Assembly (NCBI GenBank): GCA_964468205.1
Contig: CAYXVG010000027.1
Coordinates: forward strand, 24,839-88,838
Length of the DNA stretch: 64,000 nt
Source of the DNA: CAWELS01 sp964468205
GTDB lineage: Bacteria; Acidobacteriota; Terriglobia; Bryobacterales; Bryobacteraceae
Reading direction: 5' to 3'
The notes under the pieces are model-generated. The model had not been told where the DNA came from, did not search any database, and worked only from the letters and a program-made list of their open reading frames with translations. The position numbers and the translations under genes were made by a program. Positions 51,192 through 59,740 of this stretch are shown here, piece by piece. The first letter of the stretch is position 1; each line of letters opens with the position of its first letter.

Positions 51192-51719
51192 ATGACTTTA
51201 AAATCCACACTGACCTTTCTGGCGGTGATCTTGTTTATTGCCTGGTTGCTGCCAGCCGAAGCGGCTTCCGGCGAAAAGTTCGCGGACGAGGCCAATGCAG
51301 CCTTTATTGACATCGAAGCGGATTCGCGCGAGGTAAGCAATGAGGCCACCAAACTGGTTCGCTATCTCCGTCACCCGACTCAAACAGCCGTGCAGAACCA
51401 CAAACGAAAGCTGACGGTGATCAAAAACAGGGTCAACGAGATGGCCGAAAGTGTGAATCTCGTTCACCAGCACCGCACCGAAATGTATCTCTGGCAGGCA
51501 CAGCTCACAACGCGCCTCATCCAGAAGCTGGACCGTTTGAGCGATGACGTGGGCGCGGCCATCCGGTTTGTCGATGAAAACGAAGGCACGCTCTTCCACC
51601 CGCGGTACCGCTCTCTCGTCGACGACATCGAGGGCCAGGCTTCAGGGATCAGTTCCACGATTGACACCTATCTCGAGAATGTCGAGGAGACGACCGGAGA
51701 ACTCCCCGTAGCCAGTTGA
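51192..51719 (+). CDS. exported helical hypothetical protein
   Basis: A 175-residue protein with a signal peptide (about 1-24: LTFLAVILFIAWLLPAEAA). The mature protein is a long helical bundle (IEADSREVSNEATKLVRYL, VQNHKRKLTVIKNRVNEMAESV, LTTRLIQKLDRLSDDVGAAI), likely periplasmic. An AGAGAGGAGG ribosome site precedes the ATG at 51192. It sits 25 bases from the convergent end of atpG. No motif for enzyme activity. Similar helical exported proteins accompany stress and metal genes. Confidence 0.72.
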   Translation: MTLKSTLTFLAVILFIAWLLPAEAASGEKFADEANAAFIDIEADSREVSNEATKLVRYLRHPTQTAVQNHKRKLTVIKNRVNEMAESVNLVHQHRTEMYLWQAQLTTRLIQKLDRLSDDVGAAIRFVDENEGTLFHPRYRSLVDDIEGQASGISSTIDTYLENVEETTGELPVAS

Positions 51720-51744
51720 TCAGGATGGTTCGATAGCGCGGCCG

Positions 51745-52644
51745 TTATCCCGCCGCGCTATTTCCCTTCGTGAGGGCCTCGAAGCCCGAAACGATGTCCA
51801 GCAACTCCGAGGTGATCTCCATTTGCCGGCGCTGATGATACTCCGCGGTGAGTTCCCGCAAGCGCTCCTCGATGTTCTTCTCCGCCGCCTGCATCGACGC
51901 CAGCCGGCTCGCGTGTTCGCTGGCAAGAGAGTTCGCGAAGGCGCGGAACAGCGAGACGAACAGATACTGCCGCACAAGGGACGAGAACAGTTGATTCCAG
52001 TCGGCCGTGTACTGAGGAAGCGAGCGGCCGGGCCATTCCCTTTCCAACAATTCCTGTAACCATTCGCTGTCGAGCGGCAGCAGGCGAACGGTTCGCGGCT
52101 CGAATGACGCCCCGGAAATCGGGCGGCTGTGAAAGAGCCAGATGTGGTCGAGGCCTTTCTCGCCTTGCCATTTCTGCACCGTGCTCAGGATCTCCTGCAC
52201 CGCCAAGGTGATCGCATTGGCCGACCCGGGAACCGGCAGAACATCTTCCACGGTTTCGTCCGCTTGTTCGAGCCGGCCGGCTGCGCGCAGCCCAACCGCC
52301 AGGAAGGTGCGATCGGACCGGCCGGTATCCCGCGCGTCCATCTCCGACACGGCGTGAGAGACGACCTGGTCATTGAGTTGCCCGCACATGCCCTGGTCAG
52401 AGCCGAACACCAACGCACCCGCGCGGCGCGCCGGCGCTGGGCGGGCGAGAATCCTCAGGGACGGCGCGCCGCCAAGCACCACCTGAAGGGCCATCTCCGT
52501 GGCGCGGCTATAGTCGTCGAGCGCCTCGACCGCTTTTTCGTACTGGCGAATGCTCACCGCGGCAAGCGCCTTCATGGTCTTCACCACCGACTGCAATTCC
52601 TCGGTGGCGTCCATTTTCCGTTCCAGGCCTCTGCGTGTCTCCAT
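51745..52644 (-). CDS. atpG: N-type ATPase gamma subunit
   Basis: A 299-residue gamma-like subunit: N-terminal coiled coil (LERKMDATEELQSVVKTMKAL) and C-terminal helix (AAEKNIEERLRELTAEYHQRRQMEITSELLDIVSG), with a middle Rossmann-like part (GALVFGSDQGMCGQLNDQV), which carries the family GSDxGxCG element. The divergence from classical gamma fits N-ATPases. It is the central shaft turning inside alpha-beta. It is the last gene of the operon (order D-C-Q-antiporter-R-B-E-F-A-G), six bases after atpA. Confidence 0.88.
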   Translation of the reverse strand: METRRGLERKMDATEELQSVVKTMKALAAVSIRQYEKAVEALDDYSRATEMALQVVLGGAPSLRILARPAPARRAGALVFGSDQGMCGQLNDQVVSHAVSEMDARDTGRSDRTFLAVGLRAAGRLEQADETVEDVLPVPGSANAITLAVQEILSTVQKWQGEKGLDHIWLFHSRPISGASFEPRTVRLLPLDSEWLQELLEREWPGRSLPQYTADWNQLFSSLVRQYLFVSLFRAFANSLASEHASRLASMQAAEKNIEERLRELTAEYHQRRQMEITSELLDIVSGFEALTKGNSAAG

Positions 52645-52650
52645 TGTTTG

Positions 52651-54177
52651 CTATTCCCGGCCGAGGCTTCGACTTGCGGTTTTGAGAATCTTTCCGATAT
52701 CGTCATCGCCGAGCCGTTCCCCGCCCTCCATCGCGCCGCAAAGCTCAGGCAGTTCCGCTTTGACTGTCTCCCGAATCTTCCTCGAAGCGCCCGCGATGCC
52801 GTCCAGCGCCATCTCATCAAAAACTCCGCCATTCACCGCAATTAGGACCGAGATCTGCTCGGCCACCGGCATCGGCTCGTACTGCGGCTGTTTCAGGACC
52901 TCGCGGACGCGCCGGCCTCGGTCCAGCGTCTTCCGCGTATCTTCGTCCAGCCGGGTTCCAAACCTGGAGAACGCCTCTAACTCGACGAATTGGGAGTAGG
53001 CGAGCCGTAGATCCCCCGCCACCGCCCGGTAGGCCGGAAGCTGTGTTTTGCCGCCAACCCGCGAAACGGATTTCCCGACGTCCACCGCGGGCAGCACGCC
53101 CTTTTGGAAGAGGTCCGGCGAGAGGTAGATCTGGCCGTCGGTAATGGAGATCAGATTCGTTGGAATGTAGGCGGATATGTTCTGCTCCTCCGTTTCGATC
53201 ACCGGCAGGGCCGTGAGACTGCCGCCGCCGTGCTCGTCCCGCAAATGGGTCGAGCGTTCCAGCAGCCGGGAGTGCAGATAGAAAATGTCTCCCGGGAATC
53301 CTTCCCTCCCCGGCGGTCTCCGCAACAAGAGGGAAAGCTCGCGATAGGCGCGCGCATGGTGAGTGAGATCATCGAAAACCACGAGGGTGTCGCGCCCCTG
53401 GCTCATGAAGTACTCGGCCATCGACATCGCGGCATAGGGCGCCACGAATTGCAGTGCGGGAGGTTCTTCACCGCCGGCGAACACCACCGTGCAGTAGTCC
53501 AGGGCTCCGTGACTCCGCAAGCTGGCAACGGCCGTCGCCACGGCTGAGCTCCTCTGCCCGATGGCGCAGTAGATACAGAGGACATCCTTCCCCTTCTGGT
53601 TGATTATGGTGTCCACCGCGATCGCGGTCTTGCCGGTCTGCCTGTCGCCAAGGATGAGTTCGCGCTGGCCTCGTCCGATGGGAATCAACGCGTCCACTAC
53701 TTTCAGGCCCGTCTCCAGAGGCGTCGTGACCGGGGCGCGGTGCATGACGGGCGGCGCCGGCCGTTCAATGGGCCGCCGGCCGGAAGCTTGCAGCGGCCCC
53801 TTGCCGTCGCGAGGGCGGCCCACCGCGTCCACCACGCGCCCGAGCAGGGCTTCGCCAACGGGGATGTCCAATACCCGTTCCGTCCGCCTCAGTTCCGCGC
53901 CCGCGCGAATGCCGCTGCTTTTGTCGAGCAGGATGACTCCTACTTCGCCGGGATCGAGGTTGAAGGCCATGCCGAGCTGCCCTCCCTGAAACCGGACCAC
54001 CTCCTGCGACCGGACGCCCGGCAATCCCGTTGCGCGGACGACGCCGCGGCCAACCGCCAACACAGTTCCAAACTCCTGGAGCCGCGGCCGGAATTCCCAA
54101 CTCTCGACGACCGCGTCAATCGTTGAGAAAGTTTGCTCCAGAGTGGACTCGAGCGTCCCTTGCGGCTCTTCACTCAT
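52651..54177 (-). CDS. atpA: N-type ATPase alpha subunit
   Basis: A 508-residue alpha subunit with a nucleotide-binding P-loop GDRQTGKT (177-184), upstream LIPIGRGQRELI, and the downstream ALPVIETEEQNISAYIPTNLISITDGQIYL typical of alpha. Non-catalytic site residues are conserved. ATG 54177 lies inside the end of atpF (8-base overlap). The sequence is intermediate in divergence from standard F1 alpha, as expected for N-ATPases, which are extra copies in some bacteria and archaea. Confidence 0.94.
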   Translation of the reverse strand: MSEEPQGTLESTLEQTFSTIDAVVESWEFRPRLQEFGTVLAVGRGVVRATGLPGVRSQEVVRFQGGQLGMAFNLDPGEVGVILLDKSSGIRAGAELRRTERVLDIPVGEALLGRVVDAVGRPRDGKGPLQASGRRPIERPAPPVMHRAPVTTPLETGLKVVDALIPIGRGQRELILGDRQTGKTAIAVDTIINQKGKDVLCIYCAIGQRSSAVATAVASLRSHGALDYCTVVFAGGEEPPALQFVAPYAAMSMAEYFMSQGRDTLVVFDDLTHHARAYRELSLLLRRPPGREGFPGDIFYLHSRLLERSTHLRDEHGGGSLTALPVIETEEQNISAYIPTNLISITDGQIYLSPDLFQKGVLPAVDVGKSVSRVGGKTQLPAYRAVAGDLRLAYSQFVELEAFSRFGTRLDEDTRKTLDRGRRVREVLKQPQYEPMPVAEQISVLIAVNGGVFDEMALDGIAGASRKIRETVKAELPELCGAMEGGERLGDDDIGKILKTASRSLGRE

Positions 54178-55006
54178 GCTTCCCGCTTTCAACCTCCTCT
54201 TGCTCGTCTTCGCGTGCGGTCTCGCTTTCTTGCCCGTTTGTTTTTTTCATGGGCTGCTGCAACTCTTCGGAGAACGCCTCCTCCAACCCTCCGAGGTAGT
54301 CATCGAGGCCCCAGCCGATCTTGCGGTCCCCAGTGCGTAGTTCGAGCCCCCACCCATCAGACGAGCCAGTTTCATACTCGAAAACCGCATCCGCAAGACG
54401 ATCCCTGATCACCTGTTCGATTTCTTGGCGCGAGTCTTCGGGAAGCTCGAAGCCGCTCCGGATGACGATCCTGCCGTCTTCCTGCTGCTCGACGGATTCC
54501 CGGAGCGCTTCCCAGTCATCGTCTTCGATATCGCGCAGTTTGGCGGCGAAGGCGCCGGCAGCAGAAATCTCTAACCGGGCATTGCCGAGATCCTCCAAAG
54601 CCCGGCGGGCGATCTTGCCGACTTCCCTCGCCGTCTTCTGGCGAAGCGCGGACAAGAAGTCCGCCTTCTCGCGTTCCAAGGCGTCGTGCCAGTGCCGCCG
54701 CTTCCCCTCGACCTCTCTTTCGGCCTCTTTCAGCATCTCGTCCCGGCGCTCCCCGGCCTTCTCGCGCGCTTCCGCCAAGAGACTCTCGCGCTCTTTTTCG
54801 AACTCTTGGTTCTTGCGCTCGTATTCCTCGGCCTCTGCCGCGGCTTTTTCGCGTTTCTCCTCCGCTTCGGAAGCCTGCGCGGCCAGTCTTGCTTTCCGGT
54901 CGTCCATCGCCTTGACTATGCGGCCGTACAAAAAGTGCTTCAGCAGGGCCACCAGAATTAGGAAGTTGACGACCTGTGCGCCAACCGTGAACCAGTCAAT
55001 CAGCAC
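54170..55006 (-). CDS. atpF: N-type ATPase fused b/delta stalk subunit
   Basis: A 278-residue stator subunit: one N-terminal membrane helix (WFTVGAQVVNFLILVALLKHFL), then a long charged coiled coil (AEEKREKAAAEAEEYERKN) and a C-terminal region (LRESVEQQEDGRIVIRSGFELP, IEQVIRDRLADAVFEYE) that looks like delta. No separate delta gene exists in the operon; N-ATPases are known for a long AtpF that serves both. It ends with an acidic tail (TAREDEQEEVESGKHE). It starts three bases after atpE. Confidence 0.9.
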   Translation of the reverse strand: MLIDWFTVGAQVVNFLILVALLKHFLYGRIVKAMDDRKARLAAQASEAEEKREKAAAEAEEYERKNQEFEKERESLLAEAREKAGERRDEMLKEAEREVEGKRRHWHDALEREKADFLSALRQKTAREVGKIARRALEDLGNARLEISAAGAFAAKLRDIEDDDWEALRESVEQQEDGRIVIRSGFELPEDSRQEIEQVIRDRLADAVFEYETGSSDGWGLELRTGDRKIGWGLDDYLGGLEEAFSEELQQPMKKTNGQESETAREDEQEEVESGKHE

Positions 55007-55009
55007 CGT

Positions 55010-55288
55010 CTAGCCTCCGTTCGCAGTCAGGAAATGGTTCCAGAAAGGGTTCGCGAAGATCAGAATCATAGAGACCACGAAGCAGTAGATCGCGGTGGAT
55101 TCAATCATCGCCAGTCCGACGAAGAGTGTTCGGGTGATCGTATTCGATTCGTCAGGCTGCTGAGCGATCGCGCTGAGAGCCTGCGCTACGGCCCGCCCCT
55201 CTCCGAGGGCCGGCCCGATGGCGCCCACCCCGATGCAGACCGCCGCGGCGAGTATCGAAGCAATTGCTACAAGTGTCATGCTGTCCAT
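55010..55288 (-). CDS. atpE: N-type ATPase c-ring subunit
   Basis: A 92-residue hairpin of two membrane helices. The ion-binding site shows E30 in the first helix (IGPALGEGRAV) and E63-S64-T65 with Y68 in the second (MIESTAIY). In Na+-type c-subunits such as Ilyobacter the site is P-x3-Q in helix 1 plus E-S-T-x2-Y in helix 2; here Gln is replaced by Glu, the double-carboxylate pattern reported for N-ATPases. Coupling ion could be Na+ or H+. Adjacent genes have essentially no spacing, so expression is tightly linked. Confidence 0.94.
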   Translation of the reverse strand: MDSMTLVAIASILAAAVCIGVGAIGPALGEGRAVAQALSAIAQQPDESNTITRTLFVGLAMIESTAIYCFVVSMILIFANPFWNHFLTANGG

Positions 55289-56005
55289 CTATTCCTCACT
55301 TTCGTTCTTCGCGGACTCTTCCGTTCTTTTCTTCTGCGCTTGCGTCGCCGATGCGATGTAGACCATGGCGAGAATGGCGAATATGTAGGCATGAATCATC
55401 CCGGTGAGCAGTCCGAGAGCCTGCATGACAACCGGGAAGAACAACGGCACAATGCCGAGCAGGATGGCCACGATTTTCGCTCCGCTCATCACGTTGCCGA
55501 ACAACCGGACCGCCAGCGCCAGGGTCCGCGACAGTTCCCCGAGGACGTGGAACGGCAACATGAAGACCGTCGGTCGAATGTAGTGGCTCAAATATCCGGC
55601 CACTCCCTGGCGGGCGATCCCGTAAGCCGGCGCCGCCACGAAAACGCAAAGCGCAAGCGCGGCCGTGGTGGATAACGAACCGGTGGGCGCGAGATAGCCC
55701 GGCACAATGGTCAAGAAATTGGAAAGCGCCACGAAGAGGAAGATCGTCCCGATAAAGGGCAGGTAGCGCCCCGGCTCTTGCCGGCTGACGTCCTCGATTT
55801 GCTGGCGAATTCCGGAGATCAGGACCTCGAGCAGATTCTGCCACCGCGAGATGTCCGGTTCGGATGTCAGATTGCGAGTGACGAGCCATGAGCCGATGGT
55901 CAGAATCCCCATCACGAGCCACGTGAATACGATGGTGGCGTTCAGCGACACGAACCGCCACTGCCACAGAACCACTTCGTCGGGGCTAATCTGAGTGGGA
56001 TCCAT
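55289..56005 (-). CDS. atpB: N-type ATPase a subunit
   Basis: A 238-residue membrane protein with five or six helices; the conserved stator Arg is in LALAVRLFGNVMSGAKIVAIL, preceded by RPTVFMLPFHVLGELSRT. These match AtpB. The start at 56005 (MDPTQISPDEVV) begins inside atpR (20-base overlap). It forms the ion channel with the c-ring. The C-terminal end is charged (KRTEESAKNESEE). Confidence 0.92.
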   Translation of the reverse strand: MDPTQISPDEVVLWQWRFVSLNATIVFTWLVMGILTIGSWLVTRNLTSEPDISRWQNLLEVLISGIRQQIEDVSRQEPGRYLPFIGTIFLFVALSNFLTIVPGYLAPTGSLSTTAALALCVFVAAPAYGIARQGVAGYLSHYIRPTVFMLPFHVLGELSRTLALAVRLFGNVMSGAKIVAILLGIVPLFFPVVMQALGLLTGMIHAYIFAILAMVYIASATQAQKKRTEESAKNESEE

Positions 56006-56303
56006 GAAAACCCTCCCGCGCTGAACCGAAGCGGCCACGCGAAATTCCGCGCCCGAAGAAAACGCGAACCGTCACGAAACCAACCAGAGCCGCCAGCCAG
56101 CGCTGTATGTCTCCATCGCCGATGGCCCAGAAGCCGAGAAGCAGCAGACCCGCTCTCCCCAGGAAACTGGCCACGGAGAGGAGAGCCGGATGCCGGGATT
56201 CGGGCAGCCGGCGAACGGTCAGCCAGAGGCCGGTGAAGAAAAATAGGCCTAGAAAGAGACCCAAAAAAAAGGCAAAAAGCAGAGCAGGAATGTTGATTGT
56301 CAT
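55986..56303 (-). CDS. atpR: N-ATPase-specific membrane protein AtpR
   Basis: A 105-residue protein with three membrane helices (INIPALLFAFFLGLFLGLFFFTGL, SVASFLGRAGLLLLGFWAIG, RWLAALVGFVTVRVFFG), typical of AtpR, a subunit found only in N-ATPase operons between atpQ and atpB. Its ATG overlaps the antiporter stop by 4 bases (ATGA). Charged residues in the helices (for example R in FLGRAG) may contact the c-ring glutamates. Role: assembly of the c-ring or ion access. Confidence 0.82.
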   Translation of the reverse strand: MTINIPALLFAFFLGLFLGLFFFTGLWLTVRRLPESRHPALLSVASFLGRAGLLLLGFWAIGDGDIQRWLAALVGFVTVRVFFGRGISRGRFGSAREGFHGSHSD

Positions 56304-57520
56304 GCAGCGGCTCCTTCGGACTGAGGCCAGCGGCGCAGCAGCGACTGGATAACGAGCGGAGCCCCGACGCTCGTTATCGCCGACACCATCACCATCGCCG
56401 AGAAGACTCGCGGAGGCACTGCCCAATCTCCGAGTTGCAAGCCCCGCTGCATGATGATCATCGCGATTTCGGCCCTGGGAATCAGGCTGACGCCGAGCAA
56501 TACCGCGTCACGCCGGCTGCCGGTCAACAGCGCCGGCAGTGCCGCCCCGGCGAACTTGCCGCCGGCGGCGGCGACGGTGAGCACGATAGCCGGCACAAGC
56601 GCATCCGAGAGAGACTCCGGCGAAATCTTCATCCCGACTCCGATGAAGAAGAACGGAGTGAAGAGATCGTAGAGGGAATCCAGGGCGGCGTCGATCTTTT
56701 CCGAGCGGGGGTCGGAACTGAAGACGAGCCCGGCGAAGAAGGCTCCAATGGCAACCGACAGGCCGAGCAGCCCGGAGAGGGCGGCGACAACCAGACCGAT
56801 GCCGACAACCAGCAGCATCGGGTGGGACGAAGCGGGCAGGGATGCAATGAGACCCGTGATCCGCCGCTCGTAACGGGCAATCGTGAAACAGAGCGCCGCG
56901 AAACCCGCCATCTTCAGGGCGACGATGCCCGAGGTTCTTGCGGCCAAGGGCAACCAATCCTCGCCGCCTCCCGCGCGGAGAACGGGCAGGACTCCAAACA
57001 GCAGGGCCATCATCACGACACCGGAGATGTCGTCCATTTCCGCCACATCGATGAGCCGCTCGCCGTTGGAGGAGTTCATCGCGCCGGCCTCTTGCCACAC
57101 GCCGACGGAGACGCCCACACTGGTCGCCGTCAGAGCCGCAACCACCACCAGGCTCGGAATCGCCGCCAGTTCCAAAAGGTGATAGGCAGCGACCCACGCG
57201 GCCACGGCGCTGATCACGATGTTGCCAATCCAGATATGGCTGGCCTCGCCGAGGCAACGTCTCAACTTCCCCAGATCGCTCTCAATGCCCACCCGGAATA
57301 GGAGAAAAATGACGCCAATGCTGGCCAGAAACTCATAAACGGCTTCGGCATTGCCGGACACAATCTCCCATTTCCGATTCAGCAACTCGAGCAACAGGCC
57401 TAACAGGATGTAGCCCACGAGCGCCGGCGCCCCGATAGCGCGCATCGCCGGCCGCAGCAGGATCACCAAGATCACGGTTACGCCGACGAGCAGGACAACG
57501 AGCGGGGTACCGGCCAACAT
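56300..57520 (-). CDS. CPA2-type Na+/H+ (cation:proton) antiporter inserted in the N-ATPase operon
   Basis: A 406-residue membrane protein of about 12 helices. The CPA2/KefB-like signatures are GVIFLLFRVGIESDLGKLR and ATSVGVSVGVWQE, with the paired ion-binding Asp D163-D164 in AEMDDISGVV that marks electrogenic NapA-type exchangers. SLIPRAEIAMIIMQRG is the conserved GxxxRGE/EIA segment. It has no RCK/TrkA_N domain. Its ATG overlaps atpQ by one base and its stop overlaps atpR by four, so it is a full member of the operon. It would use the H+ or Na+ gradient and interconvert it with the N-ATPase ion flux (inference). Confidence 0.88.
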   Translation of the reverse strand: MLAGTPLVVLLVGVTVILVILLRPAMRAIGAPALVGYILLGLLLELLNRKWEIVSGNAEAVYEFLASIGVIFLLFRVGIESDLGKLRRCLGEASHIWIGNIVISAVAAWVAAYHLLELAAIPSLVVVAALTATSVGVSVGVWQEAGAMNSSNGERLIDVAEMDDISGVVMMALLFGVLPVLRAGGGEDWLPLAARTSGIVALKMAGFAALCFTIARYERRITGLIASLPASSHPMLLVVGIGLVVAALSGLLGLSVAIGAFFAGLVFSSDPRSEKIDAALDSLYDLFTPFFFIGVGMKISPESLSDALVPAIVLTVAAAGGKFAGAALPALLTGSRRDAVLLGVSLIPRAEIAMIIMQRGLQLGDWAVPPRVFSAMVMVSAITSVGAPLVIQSLLRRWPQSEGAAA

Positions 57521-57834
57521 CAGCGCCGCTCCCTTTCCTGCTGAATCCACCGCCACGCGTTCCAGCAGCCAAGGAACACGCCGGCCAGAAGAAAAGTCAG
57601 AGTCCAGGAAATGTCTCCCGGCCACTTCCGGTCCATCCATACGCCGAGCGCGACTCCGAGTAGGGTGGGGAGCGCAACGGACCACCCGACCAGGCCGAAC
57701 ATTCCGAGCCAGAACCAGACGCTCTCGCCTCGTTCGCGGCGGGCGCGCAACTTGCGCACCGCCTTGCGCCCCACGGAGCCGGTAAACGCGCCCGTAAAAC
57801 GCTCCTTTCCGTTCTTCTCCGAACTATCCGCCAC
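57520..57834 (-). CDS. atpQ: N-ATPase accessory membrane protein AtpQ (AtpI-like)
   Basis: A 104-residue protein with two membrane helices (VWFWLGMFGLVGWSVALPTLLGVALGVWMD and WTLTFLLAGVFLGCWNAWRWI) preceded by a basic N-terminus (AVRKLRARRERGE). It resembles the F1F0 gene-1/AtpI group and has the AtpQ position, after atpC and before the (usually adjacent) atpR. Its start overlaps atpC by 11 bases. It probably assists c-ring assembly or Mg2+ handling. Confidence 0.82.
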   Translation of the reverse strand: MADSSEKNGKERFTGAFTGSVGRKAVRKLRARRERGESVWFWLGMFGLVGWSVALPTLLGVALGVWMDRKWPGDISWTLTFLLAGVFLGCWNAWRWIQQERERR

Positions 57835-58216
57835 TTTCCTGTATCTCCAGGAACCGCCGCACCAGATCCGCCTCGAGTTTCAAAGCGGCGGAGCGCGATT
57901 TCCGTTCGTGGTCGCCAAGAGACGCGAATTCCTCCCTCACGGTCTCCTGCAGCGATTCCAGGTCCCGTCCCCGCACAGCTCTTCTCGCGGCGACCAGCAC
58001 GTCGCCGCCGCACTTCACCAGCACGGCATCGTCAATGGCGAGCAGCGCCTCGTCTTCCTCGGCCGTGGCGAAGCTCAGAATGCCGGGCACAAGCGCCGTG
58101 ACGAAATCGATGTGACGGGGCAATAGTGTGAACGAGCCATCGAGGGCTTCACCCGTGACTTTGGACACCTCTTCGTCCACGATCATCTCGGTGGGAAGCT
58201 GCACTTTCAATTTCAT
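57824..58216 (-). CDS. atpC: N-type ATPase epsilon subunit
   Basis: A 130-residue protein with the epsilon N-terminal beta-sandwich (KLKVQLPTEMIVDEEVSKVTG, FTLLPRHIDFVTALVPGILS) and a C-terminal helical portion (VRGRDLESLQETVREEFASL). It couples the shaft to the c-ring and regulates ATPase activity. Its ATG overlaps the atpD stop by 4 bases. Compared with normal epsilon, the helical tail is retained, so inhibition is possible. Confidence 0.86.
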   Translation of the reverse strand: MKLKVQLPTEMIVDEEVSKVTGEALDGSFTLLPRHIDFVTALVPGILSFATAEEDEALLAIDDAVLVKCGGDVLVAARRAVRGRDLESLQETVREEFASLGDHERKSRSAALKLEADLVRRFLEIQESGG

Positions 58217-59610
58217 TCTTTTTCCGCCTCACCGATGTTCCCAAGCATGTAGAGCGATTTCTCCGGATAGTCGGAGAACTCGTCATTGAGAATCCGTTCA
58301 CAGCCGTCGAGAGTGTCCTCGAGTTCGACCATCTTGCCGTCGTGGCCGGTGAACTGCTCAGTGACGAAGAACGGCTGCGTCAGGAAGCGCTCCAGCCGCC
58401 GGGCGCGGGATACCGTCTGCCGGTCATCCCGGGAGAGTTCCTCGATGCCAAGCATGGCGATGATGTCCTTCAGTTCCTGGTACTCGGCGAGGGTGCTCCG
58501 GATCCGTTCCGCGGTGCGGTAGTGGCGCTCGCCGACGACGGGAGGCGACAGCATCTTGGAGCTGGAGCGCAACGGGTCGATCGCCGGATAGAGCCCTTCG
58601 CTGGCCCGTTTTCGCGAGAGCACAATCGAAGCCGAAAGGTGGCTGAAGGTGTGTACCGCCGACGGATCGGTGAAATCGTCCGCCGGCACGTACACCGCCT
58701 GCACCGACGTGATAGCGCCGGACTCCGTATTACAGATACGTTCCTCCAACTCGGCCAGTTCCGTGCCGAGCGTCGGCTGGTAGCCCAGGCGCGAAGGCAA
58801 GCGTCCCATCAGCCCGGAGACTTCGGCGCCGGCCTGGATAAACCGGAAGATGTTGTCGATCAGCAGGAGCACATCACGCCGCTCGTCGTCGCGAAAGTAT
58901 TCGGCGAGGGTCAGCGCCGCGTGCCCGACCCGGAACCGGGCGCCGGGCGGTTCGTTCATCTGGCCGAAAATGAGCGCCGCGTTTTCGAGGACGCCGGCTT
59001 CCTTAATCTCCCGGTAGAGTTCTTCCCCTTCCCGGCTGCGCTCCCCGATTCCACAGAACAGGCTGACTCCGCCGTGCCGGCCGGCGACGTTGTGAATCAT
59101 CTCCATCACCAGGACCGTTTTCCCGACGCCGGCGCCGCCGAAGAGGCCGGCTTTCCCGCCCCGCTCGAGCGGGGCCAGAAGATCGATCGCCTTGATGCCC
59201 GTGTGGAATACTTCGGACGTGGTGGCCCGCCGCGTAAGCGGAACGAGTTCCTGATGGATGGAGCGCCATTCTCCCCCGGTGAGCGGCTCACCGCCGTCGA
59301 TCGTTTCCCCGAAGACGTTCAACACGCGTCCCAAGGCACGACTTCCAACCGGCGTCTGAATGGAATGGCCGGTGTCCCTCACCCGGTCGCCGCGGGCGAG
59401 ACCCGCGGTACCGGTTAGTGCGATGCCGCGGACTACCTCCGGCGACACGTGGGTCACGGCCTCGATCGCCACACGGCCGTCATCGCCGCTTCGAAGCAAC
59501 GAATGGATCGCGGGAACGCCGGCCGGGAAACGCGCGTCAACCACACTCCCGCGCACGGACTCGACGGCGCCTTCCGCGGATGGGGCGTCACTGGAATGAG
59601 CTGTTTTCAT
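58213..59610 (-). CDS. atpD: N-type ATPase beta subunit
   Basis: A 465-residue catalytic beta subunit: P-loop GGAGVGKT (158-165), catalytic ERSREGEEL (GERSREG), LLIDNIFRFIQAGAEVSGLMGRLPS and VPADDFTDPSAVHTFSHLS, all typical. It binds and hydrolyses or synthesises ATP. It leads the operon D-C-Q-[antiporter]-R-B-E-F-A-G. ATG 59610 is used in preference to the TTG just upstream. The promoter must lie between 59611 and 59740 or upstream of the PRC gene. Confidence 0.95.
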   Translation of the reverse strand: MKTAHSSDAPSAEGAVESVRGSVVDARFPAGVPAIHSLLRSGDDGRVAIEAVTHVSPEVVRGIALTGTAGLARGDRVRDTGHSIQTPVGSRALGRVLNVFGETIDGGEPLTGGEWRSIHQELVPLTRRATTSEVFHTGIKAIDLLAPLERGGKAGLFGGAGVGKTVLVMEMIHNVAGRHGGVSLFCGIGERSREGEELYREIKEAGVLENAALIFGQMNEPPGARFRVGHAALTLAEYFRDDERRDVLLLIDNIFRFIQAGAEVSGLMGRLPSRLGYQPTLGTELAELEERICNTESGAITSVQAVYVPADDFTDPSAVHTFSHLSASIVLSRKRASEGLYPAIDPLRSSSKMLSPPVVGERHYRTAERIRSTLAEYQELKDIIAMLGIEELSRDDRQTVSRARRLERFLTQPFFVTEQFTGHDGKMVELEDTLDGCERILNDEFSDYPEKSLYMLGNIGEAEKE

Positions 59611-59740
59611 CAATGGCTGAAGCCGGAATCGCCGAATTCCGGCGCTCCCCCAGGAGACCCCATCGCGCGGGAGCCGTTACGCGGTGTTGCGGATGGCTTT
59701 CTTCGCTGAGCGGTTCGTGCAACCGGTCTCGCCCGGCGCC

